A stretch of DNA of 64,000 nucleotides from Sphingomonas azotifigens NBRC 15497 (GCF_002091475.1 NZ_BCTR01000011.1:1-64000), one strand, 5' to 3'; counted from the stretch's first letter, positions 44,282-54,406 are shown. Numbers and translations are program-made. Notes: generated by a model from the sequence alone, not told the origin.

Positions 44282-45364
44282 TCAAAACTTGTTCCTCCCC
44301 ACCCGGATCTCCTGCCGGGTGGTGAACAGCGCGCGGGCGCCGGCGGCGACGTCGCGCATCACCACCAGCGCCTTGTCGCCGGGCTCGAGCCGCTCGTCGC
44401 GGGCGGGGCGGGGGATCGAGCGGCCGTCGGCGCGGTCGATCTGGACGATGAACACGCTGCCCTCGGCGCGCCGCTCGGCTTCCTCGACGCTCAGCCCGGC
44501 CATGGTGGCACCGGGCGCGACCTCGATCAGCTCGACGTCGAGCCCGAGTGCCTCGAGCTCGCCGCGCAGCCGGGCGAGCTGCGCATCGCCATGCACCTGC
44601 TGGCTGTGCGGGTAGAGGATCATCCGCGCCATCGCCTCGGCGCCGATATGGGTGGGGAAGACGACGCGATCGGCGCCGGCATGGATCAGCTTGCGCTCGG
44701 TGGTGGGGGCCTCGCCGCGCGCGATGATCTCCAGCCCGGCGTTGAGATTGCGCGCGCTCAGCGTGATGAACACGTTCGCGGCATCGTCCGGCAGCACCGT
44801 CGCCAGCGCCCGCGCCCGCTGGATGCCGGCGGCGATCAGCACGTCCTCCTCGGTGGCGTCGCCGGGCAGCGTGCACAGGCCCGCCGCTTCGGCTTCGGCG
44901 CGGCGCTCGGGCCCGCGCTCGATCACCACCACCGGCACGGCGGCGCGTGACAGTTCGCGGGCGAGCATCACCCCGATCCGGCCATAGCCGCAGATCACGA
45001 CATGGTCGGCGAGCTTGTCGATGCGGCTCTGCATGCGGGTTGCTCCGAAAATACTCTGCAGTTGCAGGACGGTGAAGAACTGGACGAGCGCGCTGGTGAG
45101 CAGGATCATGCCGGTGCAGCCGAGCACCATCGTACCCATGGTCAGCGCATGGAGATAGGGCGTGTCGATCGGGCGGACTTCGCCATAGCCGACGGTGTAG
45201 ATGGTCAGCACCACCATGTAGCTTGCGTCGGCGAAGCTCCAGCCGGCGGCCATATAGCCGATCGTCGCCAGCACCGCGACGGCGAGCACGAACAGCAGGA
45301 TCGAAACGAGGTTGCGCACCGGCGAGCCGAGCACTTGTTCCGCTTCTGAAAGAATCCCCTGCAT
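44282..45364 (-). CDS. Potassium channel with RCK (TrkA-N) domain
   Basis: 360 residues from the ATG at 45364. Two or three membrane helices with pore loop and the K+ selectivity filter TVGYGE (in LTIYTVGYGEVRP), then a cytosolic RCK domain: VVICGYGRIGVMLARELS binds NAD or a nucleotide, followed by an RCK-C (TrkA-C)-like tail. Kch-type inner-membrane K+ channel. It is divergent from the L,D-transpeptidase gene across 115 bp. Confidence 0.92.
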   Translation of the reverse strand: MQGILSEAEQVLGSPVRNLVSILLFVLAVAVLATIGYMAAGWSFADASYMVVLTIYTVGYGEVRPIDTPYLHALTMGTMVLGCTGMILLTSALVQFFTVLQLQSIFGATRMQSRIDKLADHVVICGYGRIGVMLARELSRAAVPVVVIERGPERRAEAEAAGLCTLPGDATEEDVLIAAGIQRARALATVLPDDAANVFITLSARNLNAGLEIIARGEAPTTERKLIHAGADRVVFPTHIGAEAMARMILYPHSQQVHGDAQLARLRGELEALGLDVELIEVAPGATMAGLSVEEAERRAEGSVFIVQIDRADGRSIPRPARDERLEPGDKALVVMRDVAAGARALFTTRQEIRVGRNKF

Positions 45365-45479
45365 TGCGTTGATAAGGCCATGGCAAGCGCCGCTTGTCCA
45401 TCGGGGTTTGCCCGGTCCGCAACCAGCGCGCGCGTGCGAACGTTTAGCGCCGATCGATGGACGGCTTGGGAGAGGTTGC

Positions 45480-46472
45480 GTGCGAAAATGGGTCCTGGGG
45501 TTTGCACTGCTGTCCGCATCGCCCGCGCTGGCGCAGGCACCCGCCCCGAAGCCCCCGATCGACATGAACCTCCTCCATGCCCAGGTGATCCTCGACCATC
45601 TCGGCTTCGGGCCGGGTATCCTGGACGGGCGCGCGGGCCAGTCGCTGACCGCGGCGGTGCGGGGACTGCAGGAAGCCCGCGGGCTCAAGGTGACCGGGGT
45701 GATCGACCCGGCGACGCTGGCGGTGCTCCACCAGTATCGCGCGCTGCGGCCGGTGCGCACGCTCGCGGTCGGCGCGGCGACGATGCAGGGGCCGTTCGTC
45801 GATCCGATCCCCAAGGATCTCGATCAGCAGGCCAGGCTCACGACGCTCGGCTATCGCAATCCGCTCGAGAAGCTGGCGGAGATGTTCCACACAACGCCGG
45901 AGGTGATCACCGCGCTCAACCCCGGCGTGACGACGATCAAGATCGGGACGATGCTGCGGCTGCCCAACGCGCTGCCGGGCTCGCGCAGCTATCCGGCGGA
46001 CTGGAAGCCCGAATGGCGCCAGACGCTGAACATGCTCAACGTCGATCCGCGCCAGCCCCAGGCGGATCACCTCGTCGTCGACAAGTCCGAGGGGGTGCTG
46101 AAGGTCTATGGCGCGGGCAACCGGCTGCTCGCGCAGTTCAGCGCCACCATGGGGAGCGCGCATGATCCGCTGCCGATCGGCCGGTGGAAAATCAACGGCG
46201 TGGATACCAATCCCAAGTTCCACTATAATCCCAAGCTGTTCTGGGACGCCAAGAAGGGCGACGACCCGGCGATGCTGCCGCCGGGGCCGAACGGGCCGGT
46301 GGGCGTGGTGTGGATCGACCTGTCCAAGGAGCATTACGGCATCCACGGCACCCCCGAGCCGCAGACGATCGGCCGCACCGAAAGCCATGGCTGCATCCGC
46401 CTGACCAACTGGGATGCCGCCCGGGTTGCGCTGATGGTCAAGCCGGGGACGCCGGCGATCTTCCAGGAATAG
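45480..46472 (+). CDS. L,D-transpeptidase (YkuD) with peptidoglycan-binding domains
   Basis: 330 residues from a GTG at 45480 (GGGAGAGG upstream). Signal peptide at 1-19 (ending ALAQ). Peptidoglycan-binding helices (VILDHLGFGPGILDG), a LysM-like segment (FHTTPEVITALNPG), then the YkuD catalytic domain with HGTPEPQTIGRTESHGCIRL, whose Cys is the nucleophile. It makes 3-3 crosslinks or links proteins to peptidoglycan in the periplasm. It is followed by an M23 peptidase gene, another wall enzyme. Confidence 0.93.
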   Translation: MRKWVLGFALLSASPALAQAPAPKPPIDMNLLHAQVILDHLGFGPGILDGRAGQSLTAAVRGLQEARGLKVTGVIDPATLAVLHQYRALRPVRTLAVGAATMQGPFVDPIPKDLDQQARLTTLGYRNPLEKLAEMFHTTPEVITALNPGVTTIKIGTMLRLPNALPGSRSYPADWKPEWRQTLNMLNVDPRQPQADHLVVDKSEGVLKVYGAGNRLLAQFSATMGSAHDPLPIGRWKINGVDTNPKFHYNPKLFWDAKKGDDPAMLPPGPNGPVGVVWIDLSKEHYGIHGTPEPQTIGRTESHGCIRLTNWDAARVALMVKPGTPAIFQE

Positions 46473-46509
46473 CGCCGTGCGCGGTGCGGCCAAGCCATCC
46501 GCCTCGCGA

Positions 46510-46606
46510 TCGTCATCCCGGCGGAAGCCGGGATCCATTCGCCTTTCGGTCGAAGCTGGCGCTGCGACGGTGACCCCAATGGATCCCGGCTTTCGCCGGG
46601 ATGACG
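46510..46606. repeat. REP-type inverted repeat pair H
   Basis: CGTCATCCCGGCGGAAGCCG at the left faces CCCGGCTTTCGCCGGGATGA at the right; both carry GGATCCATT/AATGGATCC just inside. A different family from the GC-purine repeats elsewhere in the window. It lies between the L,D-transpeptidase and M23 genes. Confidence 0.88.
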
Positions 46607-46655
46607 GCGTTCAGGTGGGCGGTGCTCTTCTGTCGCGGCTGTTCGGAGCAAGGCC

Positions 46656-47237
46656 ATGAGTCGCTTCGGCCTGATCGCGGGGCTGGTGGTGGTGGCGCTG
46701 CTCGCGCTGCTGGTGTCGCGCGTGCGCTTCCTGCCGGCGGGGCAGGCGCCGCGCGTCCAGGCTGCGGCCCCGAAGCCGGTGGCCGCGCCGGCAGCGTCTT
46801 CCGGGCTGATCCTCCCGGTGCAGGGCGTCCCCGCGTCGGCGCTGCGCGACAATTGGGGCGAGCCCCGCGGCGACGGCAGCCGCGAGCACCATGCGATCGA
46901 CATCCTCGCGCCCAAGGGGACGCCGGTGCTCGCCGCGGCGTCGGGCACGGTCGAGAAGCAGTTCGAGAGCGATCTCGGCGGCCACACGCTCTATGTCCGC
47001 ACCCCCGACGGTGGGACGGTGCACTATTACGCGCATCTCGACACGATCGGCGTGCAAGAAGGCACGGCCGTCCGCCAAGGCCAGCCGATCGCCACCGTCG
47101 GCACCAGCGGCAGCGCCGATGGCGGCGCGCCGCACCTGCATTTCGAGGTCAAGCACATGGCGCCCGGCGAGGGCTGGTGGCAGGGCACCAACGTCGATCC
47201 CTATCCGCTGCTTGCGGGAAAGCCCGGGCGGAGCTAA
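46656..47237 (+). CDS. M23-family metallopeptidase
   Basis: 193 residues. Membrane anchor at 5-22 ([16 protein letters not shown]). LytM-type zinc site: HHAID (His-x3-Asp) at about 78-82 and HLHFEV at about 160. Cleaves peptide crosslinks of peptidoglycan; may be degenerate in other members, but the motif residues are present here. 41 bp ahead of efp on the same strand. Confidence 0.9.
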   Translation: MSRFGLIAGLVVVALLALLVSRVRFLPAGQAPRVQAAAPKPVAAPAASSGLILPVQGVPASALRDNWGEPRGDGSREHHAIDILAPKGTPVLAAASGTVEKQFESDLGGHTLYVRTPDGGTVHYYAHLDTIGVQEGTAVRQGQPIATVGTSGSADGGAPHLHFEVKHMAPGEGWWQGTNVDPYPLLAGKPGRS

Positions 47238-47277
47238 AGGGCCCCGCTCAGCTCTTTCTCACATACAGGCACGATCC

Positions 47278-47841
47278 ATGAAGATCAGCGGCGTGGACAT
47301 CCGTCCCGGCAACATCATCGAATATGAGGGCGGCATCTGGCGCGCCGTCAAGATCCAGCACACCCAGCCCGGCAAGGGCGGTGCCTATATGCAGGTCGAA
47401 CTCAAGAACCTGCGCGACGGCCGCAAGAACAATGTTCGCTTCCGCTCGGCCGAGACCGTGGAGCGCGTGCGCCTCGACACCAAGGATTTCCAGTTCCTGT
47501 ATCCGGAAGGCGACATGCTCGTGTTCATGGACAAGGAAACCTACGACCAGACGACGCTGCCGCGCGACCTGCTCGGCGAGGCGGCGGCCTTCCTGCAGGA
47601 CGGCATGGACGTGCTGATGGAGCTCTATGACGAAGAGCCGATCAGCGTGCAGCTGCCCGACACGATCGAAGCGACGATCGTCGAGGCCGATGCGGTGGTG
47701 AAGGGCCAGACGGCTTCGTCCTCGTACAAGCCGGCTGTGCTCGACAACGGCGTGCGCATCATGGTGCCGCCGCACATCGCATCGGGCACGCGCATCGTCG
47801 TCGACGTGTACGAGCAGACCTACGTCCGCCGCGCGGACTGA
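47278..47841 (+). CDS. efp: Translation elongation factor P
   Basis: 187 residues, full length. KOW-like N-domain with the modification loop GKGGAYMQV (the Lys that can be lysylated), then two OB folds (C-terminal [19 protein letters not shown]). EF-P rescues ribosomes stalled at polyproline. A terminator follows at 47871. Confidence 0.96.
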   Translation: MKISGVDIRPGNIIEYEGGIWRAVKIQHTQPGKGGAYMQVELKNLRDGRKNNVRFRSAETVERVRLDTKDFQFLYPEGDMLVFMDKETYDQTTLPRDLLGEAAAFLQDGMDVLMELYDEEPISVQLPDTIEATIVEADAVVKGQTASSSYKPAVLDNGVRIMVPPHIASGTRIVVDVYEQTYVRRAD

Positions 47842-47870
47842 TCTGCCGGCTTCGGCCGAACATGCGAAGG

Positions 47871-47900
47871 GAAGGGGACGGCAGGCCTGCGTCCCCTTTT
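47871..47900 (+). terminator. Rho-independent terminator after efp
   Basis: GGGGACG pairs with CGTCCCC around an inner CAGGCCTG, followed by TTTT. It lies 30 bp after the efp stop. Confidence 0.8.
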
Positions 47901-47960
47901 CCCGTTTTCGGGTCAGGCCTTCCTTAGTCCCCCGCAGCAGCGGCAGGGAGAGAGATTGAT

Positions 47961-48776
47961 ATGGTAGCGCATTCCGGCCTTCTCACCGTCATGGACCGTG
48001 CCGCACGCAAGGCGGCCCCGCGGCTGCGTCGCGACTTCAACGAGGTCCAGCACCTGCAGGTCAGCCGCAAGGGCCCGGCCGATTTCGTGAGCATGGCCGA
48101 CAAGCGCGCCGAGCAGACGCTGATCGAGGAACTGCGCAAGGCGCGTCCCGACTGGCGCATCCTCGCCGAAGAGGGCGGCGAGCTGCCGGGCGATCCCGAC
48201 AAGCCGCGCTTCATCGTCGATCCGCTCGACGGCACCACCAATTTCCTCCACGGCATCCCGCATTTCTCGATCGCGATCGCGGTCGAGGATCCGAACGGCA
48301 GCCAGGGCAAGCCCGAGATCACCCATGGTCTCGTTTACCAGCCGTTGACCGACGAGAGCTTCTGGGCCGAGAAGGGCCGCGGCGCCTGGCTGCAGGACCA
48401 GCGGCTGCGCGTCTCGTCGCGCCGCGACCTGTCCGAGGCCCTGATCGCGACCGGCATCCCGTTCATGGGCCATGGCAATTTCGCCGAGTGGAGCCGCATC
48501 TTCGGTGCGGTGGCACCCGAAGTGGCGGGCATCCGCCGGCTCGGCTCGGCCGCGCTCGATCTCGCCTGGGTCGCGGCGGGCCGGTTCGACGGCTACTGGG
48601 AATCGGACCTGAAGCCGTGGGACGTCGCGGCGGGCATGCTGCTCGTCAAGGAGGCCGGCGGCTTCGTCACGGACTATCGCGGCCAGGACATGGCGATGCA
48701 GCGCAACCAGTTCCTCGCGGCGAACGACGGCCTCCATTCGAAGCTCCACAAGCTGGTCGCCAACGCGCTGCGCTGA
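47961..48776 (+). CDS. suhB: Inositol monophosphatase family phosphatase (SuhB-like)
   Basis: 271 residues. Metal-binding motifs of the family: EEGGE, DPLDGTTNFLHGIPHFSI and WDVAAGMLLVKEAGG. Hydrolyses inositol-1-phosphate or related phosphates; SuhB-type members also act on ribosome biogenesis in other bacteria, not tested here. Start ATG at 47961 with GGGAGAG upstream. Confidence 0.92.
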   Translation: MVAHSGLLTVMDRAARKAAPRLRRDFNEVQHLQVSRKGPADFVSMADKRAEQTLIEELRKARPDWRILAEEGGELPGDPDKPRFIVDPLDGTTNFLHGIPHFSIAIAVEDPNGSQGKPEITHGLVYQPLTDESFWAEKGRGAWLQDQRLRVSSRRDLSEALIATGIPFMGHGNFAEWSRIFGAVAPEVAGIRRLGSAALDLAWVAAGRFDGYWESDLKPWDVAAGMLLVKEAGGFVTDYRGQDMAMQRNQFLAANDGLHSKLHKLVANALR

Positions 48777-49103
48777 GGCATCTCCGTGCGCGTACGGAGG
48801 CCGAAATGTACGTTGTTCCCGTCGCGTTATCGAAGTCTTTGTTCGTAAGACATTGAAATGCCTGGGTTGTCACGCCGTGCGAAGCAGGGCGGGGGAGCGT
48901 GAGCATGGCAGTGACCGGCCCAGGCGCCGGTCGACGGAACCGCGCATTCCATCCGAATTCATACGCTTGGCTGAAGCCGCTTCGGACCCATTCAGCGCGG
49001 CTTAACAATTGCGAATGATTCTCACCGGTTCGGGGCCTTGCCGCACTGGTTTCATGGTCCTAGAAGCCCCCCAAGATTCCGCAGTCGCGAGAAGAGAAGG
49101 CCA
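48777..49103 (+). promoter_or_regulatory. nuo operon leader and promoter region (327 bp, no gene)
   Basis: Holds a 6-bp hairpin (CTCCGT with ACGGAG at 48782-48799, no T-tract), which may end the phosphatase transcript; a Fur-like palindrome at 49010-49024; and AGAAGG just before the nuoA start at 49104. No start codon with coding character is visible inside it. Confidence 0.7.
49010..49024. promoter_or_regulatory. Fur-box-like 7-1-7 inverted repeat upstream of nuo
   Basis: The minus strand reads TGAGAAT-C-ATTCGCA, an inverted repeat with the 7-1-7 spacing of Fur boxes (TGATAATnATTATCA, about 11 of 14 positions). It lies 80 bp before nuoA. Iron-dependent control of complex I is inference. Confidence 0.45.
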
Positions 49104-49478
49104 TTGGTCGACCTGTCACAATATCTGCCGATCCTGATATTCCTTGGGATCGCCCTGTTGCTCTCGGGCACGTTCGTGTTCCTGCCGATGCTCGTGTCGC
49201 GCCTCACCGGCACGAACAAGCCGACGCCGGAAAAGCTCACCGAATATGAGTGCGGCTTCCCCGCCTTCGAGGATTCGCGCAGCCAGTTCGACGTGCGCTT
49301 CTACCTCGTCGCGATCCTGTTCATCGTGTTCGATCTGGAAGCCGCCTTCCTGTATCCGTGGGCGGTGAGCGTGTTCAAACTCGGTTGGACCGCGTGGTTT
49401 TCGATGATGATCTTTGTCGCCGAGCTGGCGCTCGGCCTGATTTATGCCTGGAAGAAGGGAGCCCTGGAATGGGAGTAG
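49104..49478 (+). CDS. nuoA: NADH-quinone oxidoreductase subunit A
   Basis: 124 residues. Small polytopic subunit of the membrane arm. Conserved [20 protein letters not shown] and the helix [15 protein letters not shown] (with the Asp/Glu pair). Starts at a rare TTG (49104) with AGAAGG upstream; no ATG or GTG is better placed. Its last residues overlap the nuoB start. Confidence 0.95.
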   Translation: MVDLSQYLPILIFLGIALLLSGTFVFLPMLVSRLTGTNKPTPEKLTEYECGFPAFEDSRSQFDVRFYLVAILFIVFDLEAAFLYPWAVSVFKLGWTAWFSMMIFVAELALGLIYAWKKGALEWE

Positions 49479-50008
49479 AGCTTTCGGCGCCGCCCCCGGC
49501 CGGTACGCTCCCGGACGTCGGCTTCCTGAACGACATCAATGCCGAGATTTCGGACAAGGGTTTCCTGGTCACCTCCACCGAGGAGCTGTTCCAATGGGCC
49601 CGTACCGGCTCGCTCTGGTGGATGACCTTCGGTCTGGCGTGCTGCGCGGTGGAGATGATCCACGTCAACATGCCGCGCTACGACATGGAGCGGTTCGGTG
49701 CCGCCCCGCGCGCATCGCCGCGCCAGTCGGACGTGATGATCGTCGCGGGCACGCTGTGCAACAAGATGGCGCCGGCGCTGCGCCGGGTCTATGACCAGAT
49801 GTCGGAACCGAAATACGTGATTTCGATGGGCAGCTGCGCCAATGGCGGCGGCTATTACCACTATAGCTACAGCGTCGTGCGCGGCTGCGATCGCGTGGTG
49901 CCCGTGGACATCTACGTCCCCGGCTGCCCGCCGACCGCCGAGGCGCTGCTCTACGGCGTGATGCAGCTGCAGCGGAAGATCCGCCGCATCGGGAGCCTGG
50001 ACCGGTGA
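49469..50008 (+). CDS. nuoB: NADH-quinone oxidoreductase subunit B
   Basis: 179 residues. Carries the N2 4Fe-4S cluster, which passes electrons to quinone; the adjacent Cys pair is in [10 protein letters not shown], with Cys in [11 protein letters not shown] and [10 protein letters not shown]. Start overlaps nuoA by 10 bp. Confidence 0.97.
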   Translation: MGVELSAPPPAGTLPDVGFLNDINAEISDKGFLVTSTEELFQWARTGSLWWMTFGLACCAVEMIHVNMPRYDMERFGAAPRASPRQSDVMIVAGTLCNKMAPALRRVYDQMSEPKYVISMGSCANGGGYYHYSYSVVRGCDRVVPVDIYVPGCPPTAEALLYGVMQLQRKIRRIGSLDR

Positions 50009-50775
50009 GGGCGCCGGCTCCCCGCTATGCCGCCAACGACGGCGTGATCGAGGCGGCCAAGGCCGCGCTCGGCGACATGCTGGTCGAGGCGAAGGATGCC
50101 GTGGGCGAGGTGTCGCTCACCGTCGTCCGCGAGAAGCTGTGTGACGCGATGATCGCGCTGCGCGACACGCCGGGCCTGGAATATCAGCAGCTCAGCGAGA
50201 TCGCCGGTGTCGACTATCCGCAGCGGCCTGAGCGCTTCGACGTCGTCTACCAGCTGCTCTCGTTCACCCGGAACCACCGCATCCGCGTCCGCGTCACCAC
50301 CGACGAGGAAAAGCCGGTGCCTAGCGTGACCGACATCTGGCCGGTCGCCGGCTGGCTCGAGCGCGAGACGTACGACATGTATGGCGTGCTGTTCTCGGGC
50401 AATGACGATCTCCGTCGCATCCTGACCGACTATGGCTTCCAGGGGCATCCGCTGCGCAAGGACTTCCCGATGACCGGGTATGTCGAAGTGCGCTATTCGG
50501 AAGAGGCGAAGCGCGTCGTCTATGAGCCGGTCAGCCTGGCGCAGGACTTCCGCAACTTCGACTTCATGAGCCCGTGGGAAGGCGCCAAGTACGTCCTCCC
50601 CGGCGACGAGAAGGCGCCCGCCGCGCCGGTGCCGACGCCGCCGGTCAAGGAAGCCAAGACCACCGATACCCCGGCCCAGACCGGCGCCGGTCAGCCGCAC
50701 CCGGGCAACCAGCCCGGCGAAAAGCCCAAGGATCCGGACGTCGTCCCGACCAAGGGCGAAGGGCAGAACAAATGA
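50005..50775 (+). CDS. nuoC: NADH-quinone oxidoreductase subunit C, with Pro-rich tail
   Basis: 256 residues from a GTG at 50005. The Nqo5/30-kDa core ends near residue 200 ([41 protein letters not shown]). A 50-residue Pro/Lys/Gln-rich tail follows ([15 protein letters not shown] and on), which is absent from the compact family form. Start overlaps nuoB, and the stop overlaps nuoD. Confidence 0.95.
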   Translation: MRAPAPRYAANDGVIEAAKAALGDMLVEAKDAVGEVSLTVVREKLCDAMIALRDTPGLEYQQLSEIAGVDYPQRPERFDVVYQLLSFTRNHRIRVRVTTDEEKPVPSVTDIWPVAGWLERETYDMYGVLFSGNDDLRRILTDYGFQGHPLRKDFPMTGYVEVRYSEEAKRVVYEPVSLAQDFRNFDFMSPWEGAKYVLPGDEKAPAAPVPTPPVKEAKTTDTPAQTGAGQPHPGNQPGEKPKDPDVVPTKGEGQNK

Positions 50776-52001
50776 GCGATACCGTCGACAAGATCATGGA
50801 GCGCGACATCGACCCGGCGACGGGCGATACCTCGATCGCGAACTACACGATCAACTTCGGCCCGCAGCATCCCGCGGCGCACGGCGTGCTCCGTCTCGTC
50901 ACCGAACTGGACGGCGAGATCATCGAGCGCATCGATCCGCATGTCGGCCTGCTCCACCGCGGCACCGAAAAGCTGATCGAGTACAAGACCTACACCCAGG
51001 CGCTGCCGTATTTCGATCGCTTCGATTACTGCTCGCCGCTGGCGATGGAGCACAGCTATGTGCTCGCGGTCGAGAAACTGCTCGATCTCGAGGTGCCGTT
51101 GCGCGGCCAGTATCTGCGCGTGCTGTTCGCCGAGCTGACCCGCATCTGCAACCACATGCTGAACCTGGGTTCGCACGTGATGGACGTCGGCGCGATGACG
51201 CCGAACCTGTGGATGTTCGAGATCCGCGAGGACTGCCTGAACTTCTTCGAGCGGGCTTCGGGTGCGCGCATGCACTCGAACTATTACCGCGTCGGCGGGG
51301 TTCGCCAGGACGTGCCGGTCAAGCTGCTCAACGACATCGCGGAATGGCTCGACACGCGCCTGCCGCAGCTGTTCGGCGACGCGATCAGCCTGGTCGCCGA
51401 GAACCGCATCTTCAAGCAGCGCAACGTCGACATCGCGATCGTGAGCCGCGAGGACGCGATCAAGTGGGGCTTCTCCGGCCCGATGATCCGCGCCGCCGGC
51501 ATCCCCTGGGATATCCGCCGCGCGCAGCCGTACGACGTGTACGACCGCGTCGACTTCGAGATCCCGGTCGGCACCCGCGGCGACTGCTATGATCGCTTCA
51601 TGGTCCGCGTCGAGGAAGTCTACCAGTCGGCCCGCATCATCAAGCAGTGCATCCAGGACATGCCGGAAGGCCCGGTCCTGACGCTCGATCGCAAGGTCGG
51701 TGCGCCGAAGCGCGGCGAGATGAAGCAGTCGATGGAAGCGCTGATCCATCACTTCAAGCTCTTCACCGAAGGCTATCACGTGCCGGCGGGCGAAGTGTAT
51801 GTCGCGACCGAAAGCCCCAAGGGCGAATTCGGCGTGTATCTGGTGTCGGACGGCACCAACAAACCCTATCGCTGCAAGGTGCGCCCGACCGCGTTCAGCC
51901 ACCTGCAGGCGATGGACTTCATGTCCAGGGGGCACATGCTGGCGGACATCACCGCCATCCTGGGCGCCATGGATATCGTTTTCGGTGAATGTGACCGCTG
52001 A
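50772..52001 (+). CDS. nuoD: NADH-quinone oxidoreductase subunit D
   Basis: 409 residues. The 49-kDa quinone-site subunit: [26 protein letters not shown], the invariant [12 protein letters not shown] and GGVRQDVP. Forms the Q-cavity with NuoB at the base of the peripheral arm. ATGA overlap with nuoC; TGATG overlap with nuoE. Confidence 0.97.
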   Translation: MSDTVDKIMERDIDPATGDTSIANYTINFGPQHPAAHGVLRLVTELDGEIIERIDPHVGLLHRGTEKLIEYKTYTQALPYFDRFDYCSPLAMEHSYVLAVEKLLDLEVPLRGQYLRVLFAELTRICNHMLNLGSHVMDVGAMTPNLWMFEIREDCLNFFERASGARMHSNYYRVGGVRQDVPVKLLNDIAEWLDTRLPQLFGDAISLVAENRIFKQRNVDIAIVSREDAIKWGFSGPMIRAAGIPWDIRRAQPYDVYDRVDFEIPVGTRGDCYDRFMVRVEEVYQSARIIKQCIQDMPEGPVLTLDRKVGAPKRGEMKQSMEALIHHFKLFTEGYHVPAGEVYVATESPKGEFGVYLVSDGTNKPYRCKVRPTAFSHLQAMDFMSRGHMLADITAILGAMDIVFGECDR

Positions 52002-52669
52002 TGGCTGACGCTCCTCAACTCCCCGACGAAGCCGAAGTGCGCGCGCGCTGGGGCAATTTCGCCTGGACGCCGGCCAATGCCGAGAAGGCGCGCGAGATCA
52101 TGGCGCGCTATCCGGCGGGCCGCCAGATGTCGTGCACCATCCCGTTCCTCGATCTGGCGCAGCGCCAGGTGGGTGCCGAGACGAACACGCAAGGGTGGCT
52201 GCCGGTTCCGGTGATCGAGTTCGTCGCCCGCGAACTGGACATGCCCTATATCCGCGTGTTCGAGGTCGCGACCTTCTACACCATGTTCAATCTGGTGCCG
52301 GTCGGCCGCTACCATGTGCAGGTCTGCGGCACGACGCCGTGCATGCTGCGCGGGTCGGACGACGTGATGGCCGCGTGCAAGTCGCGCGGGCTGAAGAAGG
52401 GCCACACCACCGCGGACGGGCTGTTCACGCTCACCGAGGTCGAGTGCATGGGCAATTGCGCGTCGGCGCCGATGGTGCAGATCAACGACGACAATTTCGA
52501 AGATCTCGATTATGATCGCACCCTCGCGATCCTCGACGCGCTGGCCAAGGGCGAGAGCCCCAAGACCGGCACGCAGGAGCCGGGCCGCCACACCGTCGAG
52601 CCGCTGGGCGGACCGACGACGCTTACCGCGATGGTCGGCGAGAACCATGACTATCGGGGCGAATGGTAA
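52001..52669 (+). CDS. nuoE: NADH-quinone oxidoreductase subunit E
   Basis: 222 residues. Thioredoxin-like 2Fe-2S subunit (cluster N1a); ligands in CGTTPCMLRG and ECMGNCASAP. A 40-residue C-terminal extension follows the domain. Pairs with NuoF in the NADH module. Confidence 0.96.
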   Translation: MADAPQLPDEAEVRARWGNFAWTPANAEKAREIMARYPAGRQMSCTIPFLDLAQRQVGAETNTQGWLPVPVIEFVARELDMPYIRVFEVATFYTMFNLVPVGRYHVQVCGTTPCMLRGSDDVMAACKSRGLKKGHTTADGLFTLTEVECMGNCASAPMVQINDDNFEDLDYDRTLAILDALAKGESPKTGTQEPGRHTVEPLGGPTTLTAMVGENHDYRGEW

Positions 52670-52839
52670 TGGGTGGATCGAACAGCCTGATCATTACCAT
52701 CCTGGCGATCATCGGCGGTATCGTCGTGCTGGGATGGGTGCTCAAGCTGGCGTTTCACCTGATCGGCATCGCCGTGCTGATCGGGCTTGCGGTGATTTTC
52801 TACTTGTTCGTCCAGAAGCTGGTAGGGAAGGGGCGCTGA
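52669..52839 (+). CDS. Small membrane protein between nuoE and nuoF
   Basis: 56 residues, MGGSNSLIITILAIIGG onward. Two hydrophobic segments (about 7-25 and 29-50) and a short basic end (KLVGKGR). Its ATG overlaps the nuoE stop (TAATG) and its stop overlaps the next gene (TGATG), so it is translated as part of the nuo operon. It resembles no known complex I subunit by sequence; an accessory or assembly role is only a guess. Confidence 0.78.
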   Translation: MGGSNSLIITILAIIGGIVVLGWVLKLAFHLIGIAVLIGLAVIFYLFVQKLVGKGR

Positions 52840-53102
52840 TGACCGCCATACCCCAGGACATTGCGAGCCACACGCTGGAGCTGCTGAAGCGGATCAGCGC
52901 GAAGGTGGACGCGATCGGCCTGGATCTCAGCGATCTCAAGGGTCGCGTGGCGGGTGTCGAGGATCTGGTGGCGACGGCGTCGCATCGCGTCGCCGGAGTG
53001 GAAGTGCAGATGAGTAATTTGATCAAGCGGATGGACCGGTTCGAACTGCGGATGGACCGCATCGAACGGCGTCTCGAACTCCGCGACGGGGCTGAAGGCT
53101 GA
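52839..53102 (+). CDS. Small coiled-coil protein 1 in the nuo operon
   Basis: 87 residues, no membrane helix. Heptad pattern from about 12 to 80 ([21 protein letters not shown] to DRIERRLEL), so a coiled coil. Clearly related to the 76-residue protein at 54403: both have LxLLKR or LEILKR near the start, then RV-GVED or RVSALED, and both end in DRIERRL(E/D)L. Start overlaps the membrane-protein stop and the stop overlaps the nuoF ATG. Function unknown; a complex I assembly or NuoF-binding role is speculation. Confidence 0.82.
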   Translation: MTAIPQDIASHTLELLKRISAKVDAIGLDLSDLKGRVAGVEDLVATASHRVAGVEVQMSNLIKRMDRFELRMDRIERRLELRDGAEG

Positions 53103-54406
53103 TGTTGGAAGACAAGGACCGCATCTTCACCAATCTCTACGGCTACCAGTCGTGGCATCTCGACGCGGCGCGTGCACGCGGCGCGTGGGACAACACCAAG
53201 GCGCTGCTGGAGCTTGGGCAGGACACCATCATCGACCGCATCAAGGCCTCGGGCCTGCGCGGGCGGGGCGGCGCCGGCTTCCCGACGGGCATGAAGTGGA
53301 GCTTTATGCCGAAGAACCCGACGCCCGAGCGTCCGAGCTTCCTCGTCATCAATGCCGACGAGTCCGAGCCCGGCTCGTGCAAGGACCGCGAGATCATCCG
53401 CCACGATCCGCACCTGCTGATCGAAGGCGCGCTGGTCGCGGGCTTCGCGATGCGCGCGCGGGCGGCCTATATCTACATCCGCGGCGAGTATATCCGCGAA
53501 GCCGAGACGCTGTTCGCGGCGGTCGCCGAGGCCTATGCCGCCGGCCTGCTGGGCAAGAATGCCTGCGGTTCGGGCTATGACTTCGACGTCTTCGTCCATC
53601 GCGGCGCCGGCGCCTATATCTGCGGCGAAGAGACCGCGATGATCGAGAGCCTGGAAGGCAAGAAGGGCCAGCCGCGGCTCAAGCCGCCGTTCCCGGCAGG
53701 TGCGGGCCTCTATGGCTGCCCGACCACGGTCAACAATGTCGAGTCGATCGCGGTCGCGCCGACGATCCTGCGGCGCGGGCCGGAGTGGTTCGCCAGCTTC
53801 GGCAATGAGAACAACAAGGGCACCAAGCTCTTCCAGATCTCGGGCCATGTGAACAAGCCGTGCGTGGTCGAAGAGGCCATGTCGATCCCGTTCCGCGAGC
53901 TGATCGAAAAGCATTGCGGCGGCATCCGCGGCGGCTGGGACAATCTGCTCGCGGTGATCCCGGGCGGTTCGTCGGTGCCGCTGGTGCCGGCAGCCCAGAT
54001 CATGGACTGCCCGATGGACTTCGACGGTCTGCGCGCGCTCGGCTCCGGCCTCGGCACCGCTGCCGTCATCGTGATGGACAAGTCGACCGACATCGTCCGC
54101 GCGATCAGTCGGCTCTCCTACTTCTACAAGCATGAGAGCTGCGGCCAGTGCACCCCGTGCCGCGAAGGCACCGGCTGGATGTGGCGCGTGATGGAGCGGC
54201 TGCGCACCGGCGACGCCGACATCAGCGAGATCGACACGCTGCAGCAGGTGACGAAGCAGGTCGAAGGCCACACCATCTGCGCCCTGGGCGACGCGGCCGC
54301 CTGGCCGATCCAGGGCCTGATCCGCCATTTCCGCCCCGAGATCGAGCGCCGGATCACCGAGCGCAAGGCGGGCGGCGCGGCGCCGCTGATGGAGGCCGCC
54401 GAGTGA
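53102..54406 (+). CDS. nuoF: NADH-quinone oxidoreductase subunit F
   Basis: 434 residues. NADH- and FMN-binding catalytic subunit: [14 protein letters not shown], the FMN site [11 protein letters not shown], and cluster N3 ligands [15 protein letters not shown] with [13 protein letters not shown]. Flanked on both sides by the two related coiled-coil genes, with stop/start overlaps at each end. Confidence 0.97.
   Translation: MLEDKDRIFTNLYGYQSWHLDAARARGAWDNTKALLELGQDTIIDRIKASGLRGRGGAGFPTGMKWSFMPKNPTPERPSFLVINADESEPGSCKDREIIRHDPHLLIEGALVAGFAMRARAAYIYIRGEYIREAETLFAAVAEAYAAGLLGKNACGSGYDFDVFVHRGAGAYICGEETAMIESLEGKKGQPRLKPPFPAGAGLYGCPTTVNNVESIAVAPTILRRGPEWFASFGNENNKGTKLFQISGHVNKPCVVEEAMSIPFRELIEKHCGGIRGGWDNLLAVIPGGSSVPLVPAAQIMDCPMDFDGLRALGSGLGTAAVIVMDKSTDIVRAISRLSYFYKHESCGQCTPCREGTGWMWRVMERLRTGDADISEIDTLQQVTKQVEGHTICALGDAAAWPIQGLIRHFRPEIERRITERKAGGAAPLMEAAE

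Noticed and set aside
54148..54402. Longer start for coiled-coil protein 2 inside nuoF
   Set aside because: The upstream codons are a reverse-composition frame of nuoF. The GTG overlapping the nuoF stop fits the coupling seen for every other gene of the operon.
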